Assembly: GCA_043228905.1 (NCBI GenBank)
Contig: JBHGNT010000015.1
Location: 4,154,001 to 4,218,000, forward strand
DNA length: 64,000 nt
Direction: 5' to 3'
DNA from: Azolla caroliniana
Lineage: Eukaryota > Polypodiophyta
The notes beneath the pieces were generated by a model. That model was not told where the DNA came from, did no database searches, and worked only from the letters and a program-made list of their open reading frames with translations. The position numbers and the translations under genes are program-made. Every line of letters starts with the position of its first letter. Positions within the stretch are counted from its first letter, which is position 1. Below, in pieces: positions 62,724 to 64,000 of the stretch.

Positions 62724-64000
62724 TCATTGTTCACCCAAATTGTCCAAAATACTTTGTTCCAGAGTTTCCAATTGTTCTTCCGGTTGTGGTTGTTGCGGCT
62801 GTGCTTGCTGCTGCTGCTGTGGTTGCGGTTGGGACTGAGACTGCTCCGGCTGCTCTATAGGCGGCTGCTCCGTTTGTTTCTCTGACTCCGGCATCCCCGT
62901 TTGACTGCTTCCGGTCCGGTCTCCTTCCAGTAACGGTTCCTCATCACTGAGGTTGACCGTTACTGGTTCTCGTGCTTTCTCTTCCCGGATCCGGGACCTC
63001 TCGTAGCTTTCAAACTGGATCTGCGCCTCCAGCCTGTCGTCGTCCAGCTGAGCTACAAGTTGCCGGATTTGCCCTAGTTGGTCCTCTGCCAAGGCTTGAA
63101 AGTCTTCGGCCAGCTCATCTCTTATGCCGGTGAAGTCTTCGGAAGTCAGCATATAGCAATCATCTCCCTCCTTCCGCCGGTTCTCTACGTCGGCCCGAAG
63201 CAATTGGAGTTCCGCCGCGTTCGGGGCCCACTTGGTCCACCATTTGACGGAACCGTTGTCAATCAAGCTCTTGGTCTGGTTCAACCAGGCCCGCATGATA
63301 TCCTGGATGCGACTTGCTCCCATTTGCGCTCTACTTTCCACAACTTGTCGTTCCTCCTTCAACAGTTTGATGAGATTAGCCGTATCCTCCGCCTGCTCTC
63401 TGTAGCGCGTCAGCTGCCCTTGATATGTTGTCTGCAGCCTCTGCAGTACCTCCGCCGCTCTTTCTTTTTCCGCCTGCTGTTGCCTGAGGAGCTCTGTCCG
63501 AACCTTCTCCGCCTCTTCCAACCATCTTCTGGTTTCCGCTTGTTCATTAGCGTATGCCGTTGCGGTCCGATCAACTGCTTGCCGGAGCTCATCCGTCCGT
63601 TCCTTGTGCTCCGTTTGCAACCGTTTATACTCCCGGTGCAAGTGCTCAAATTCCTCCGTTTTTTGTTTGAGCTTGCCGTTGATCTGGCGATGGTTCCGGT
63701 CCTCCCGGTCCTATCCCGGTCCTTTAGCTGCCGGAGTTCCTCTTTCAGGCGCTCCACTTCTGTTTCGGCATTTCTCCGGAGCCTGTCCTTCTCTTGCAGC
63801 ATTTTCTCCTTTTCCTCCTTGAGCCGGTCGTACGCTTGGTGGCCTTTTCGTAAGCTCTCCTCGGCCCGGCGTAGATTCTCAGCAGTCTTTTTGAGTTCTG
63901 CCTCCGCTGCCGTCTTCAACTCTCTTTCGCGGCTCCTCAGCGCTTCTTGGGCAGCTAGCTCATCCTTTAAGTCCGCAAGCTCTTGGGCTTGTGCCGCATT
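62724..64000 (-). pseudogene. Coiled-coil protein next to LTR W, unrecognised
   Basis: Minus-strand coding region of about 425 residues, open at the window edge. N-terminal part (to about 63715): QELADLKDELAAQ, AYDRLKEEKEKMLQEKDRLR, VERLKEELRQLKDRD. After one frameshift in a CCGGTCCT-repeat at about 63690-63720 it continues as 62724-63641: EFEHLHREYKRLQTEHKERT, TRRWLEEAEKVRTELLRQQQ, a less charged part (KWWTKWAPNAAELQLLRADV, EDFTGIRDELAEDFQALAED), an acidic stretch and a Gln/Pro-rich tail ending LGEQ. Long heptad-like coiled coil, no enzyme motif. It lies just upstream of LTR W, so it may be the last ORF or gag of that element, or a captured gene. Confidence 0.6.
62773..62845 (-). repeat. Glutamine-codon repeat
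   Basis: CAG/CAA/CCG-rich run encoding alternating Gln and Pro (QSQPQPQQQQQAQPQQPQPE) near the end of the coiled-coil ORF. Confidence 0.85.

Noticed and set aside
62724-64000. Host cytoskeletal or motor protein
   Set aside because: Coiled coil alone is not specific, and the ORF abuts an LTR; no motor, kinase or other host domain is seen, so no host function is claimed.

Overview
The window looks like repeat-rich nuclear DNA of a green plant in the broad sense (streptophyte: land plant or charophyte alga). The reasons are: Ty1/copia elements primed by the initiator-Met tRNA (TGGTATCAGAGC); Ty3/gypsy elements, one carrying the second, archaeal-type RNase H typical of plant Tat-like elements; TATAAAAG boxes in the LTRs; and no operons, ribosome binding sites or other prokaryotic signs. 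I cannot name the species. I found no convincing host gene, rRNA or functional tRNA gene. Nearly every base belongs to an LTR retrotransposon or its debris, and most coding regions are broken by stops, frameshifts or later insertions.

Layout, left to right. 1-563: end of a copia pol (Q, minus). 564-2492: copia P (minus), inserted in Q. 2493-3474: partly duplicated gypsy-type LTR (S1, plus). 3475-4454: start of a copia (N, plus). 4670-21014: copia J (plus), carrying two gypsy insertions, G1 (4797-11711, minus) in its LTR and F (13465-20517, minus) in its pol. 21015-23189: gag-only-type element E (minus), which cuts off J. 23190-28198: gypsy G2 (minus), with an in-frame internal deletion. 28199-29689: copia K (minus). 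29690-30637: fragment X (plus). 30638-30816: copia scrap Y. 30817-32516 and 53548-55456: two blocks of gypsy V (minus), split by copia B (32517-53547, minus). B holds copia A (33788-38583), gag-only element C (40313-44247) and copia M (46337-53106, plus). M in turn holds two solo LTRs, H (47210-48383) and Z (51885-52348). 55457-59308: copia L (plus). 59309-62287: copia R (minus). 62288-64000: LTR W and an unrecognised coiled-coil ORF that runs off the window edge.

The nesting gives a relative history. Gypsy-type elements repeatedly landed in copia coding sequence, and at A, C, F, H and Z the host reading frame is restored if the insert is removed. The gypsy-type insertions share a short ACGT/ACGC-like target site with 4-bp duplications, whereas the clear copia insertions show 5-bp duplications. 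Elements C and E have LTRs and a primer site but no visible pol; they probably relied on enzymes of G1/G2-type elements, with which C shares a primer site and related Gag. The best leads are the target-site pattern, the gag-only family with its repeated acidic tail, the fused PR-IN frame of G2, tRNA-like boxes and an ATGCAT cluster inside LTRs, and the coiled-coil ORF at the right edge.
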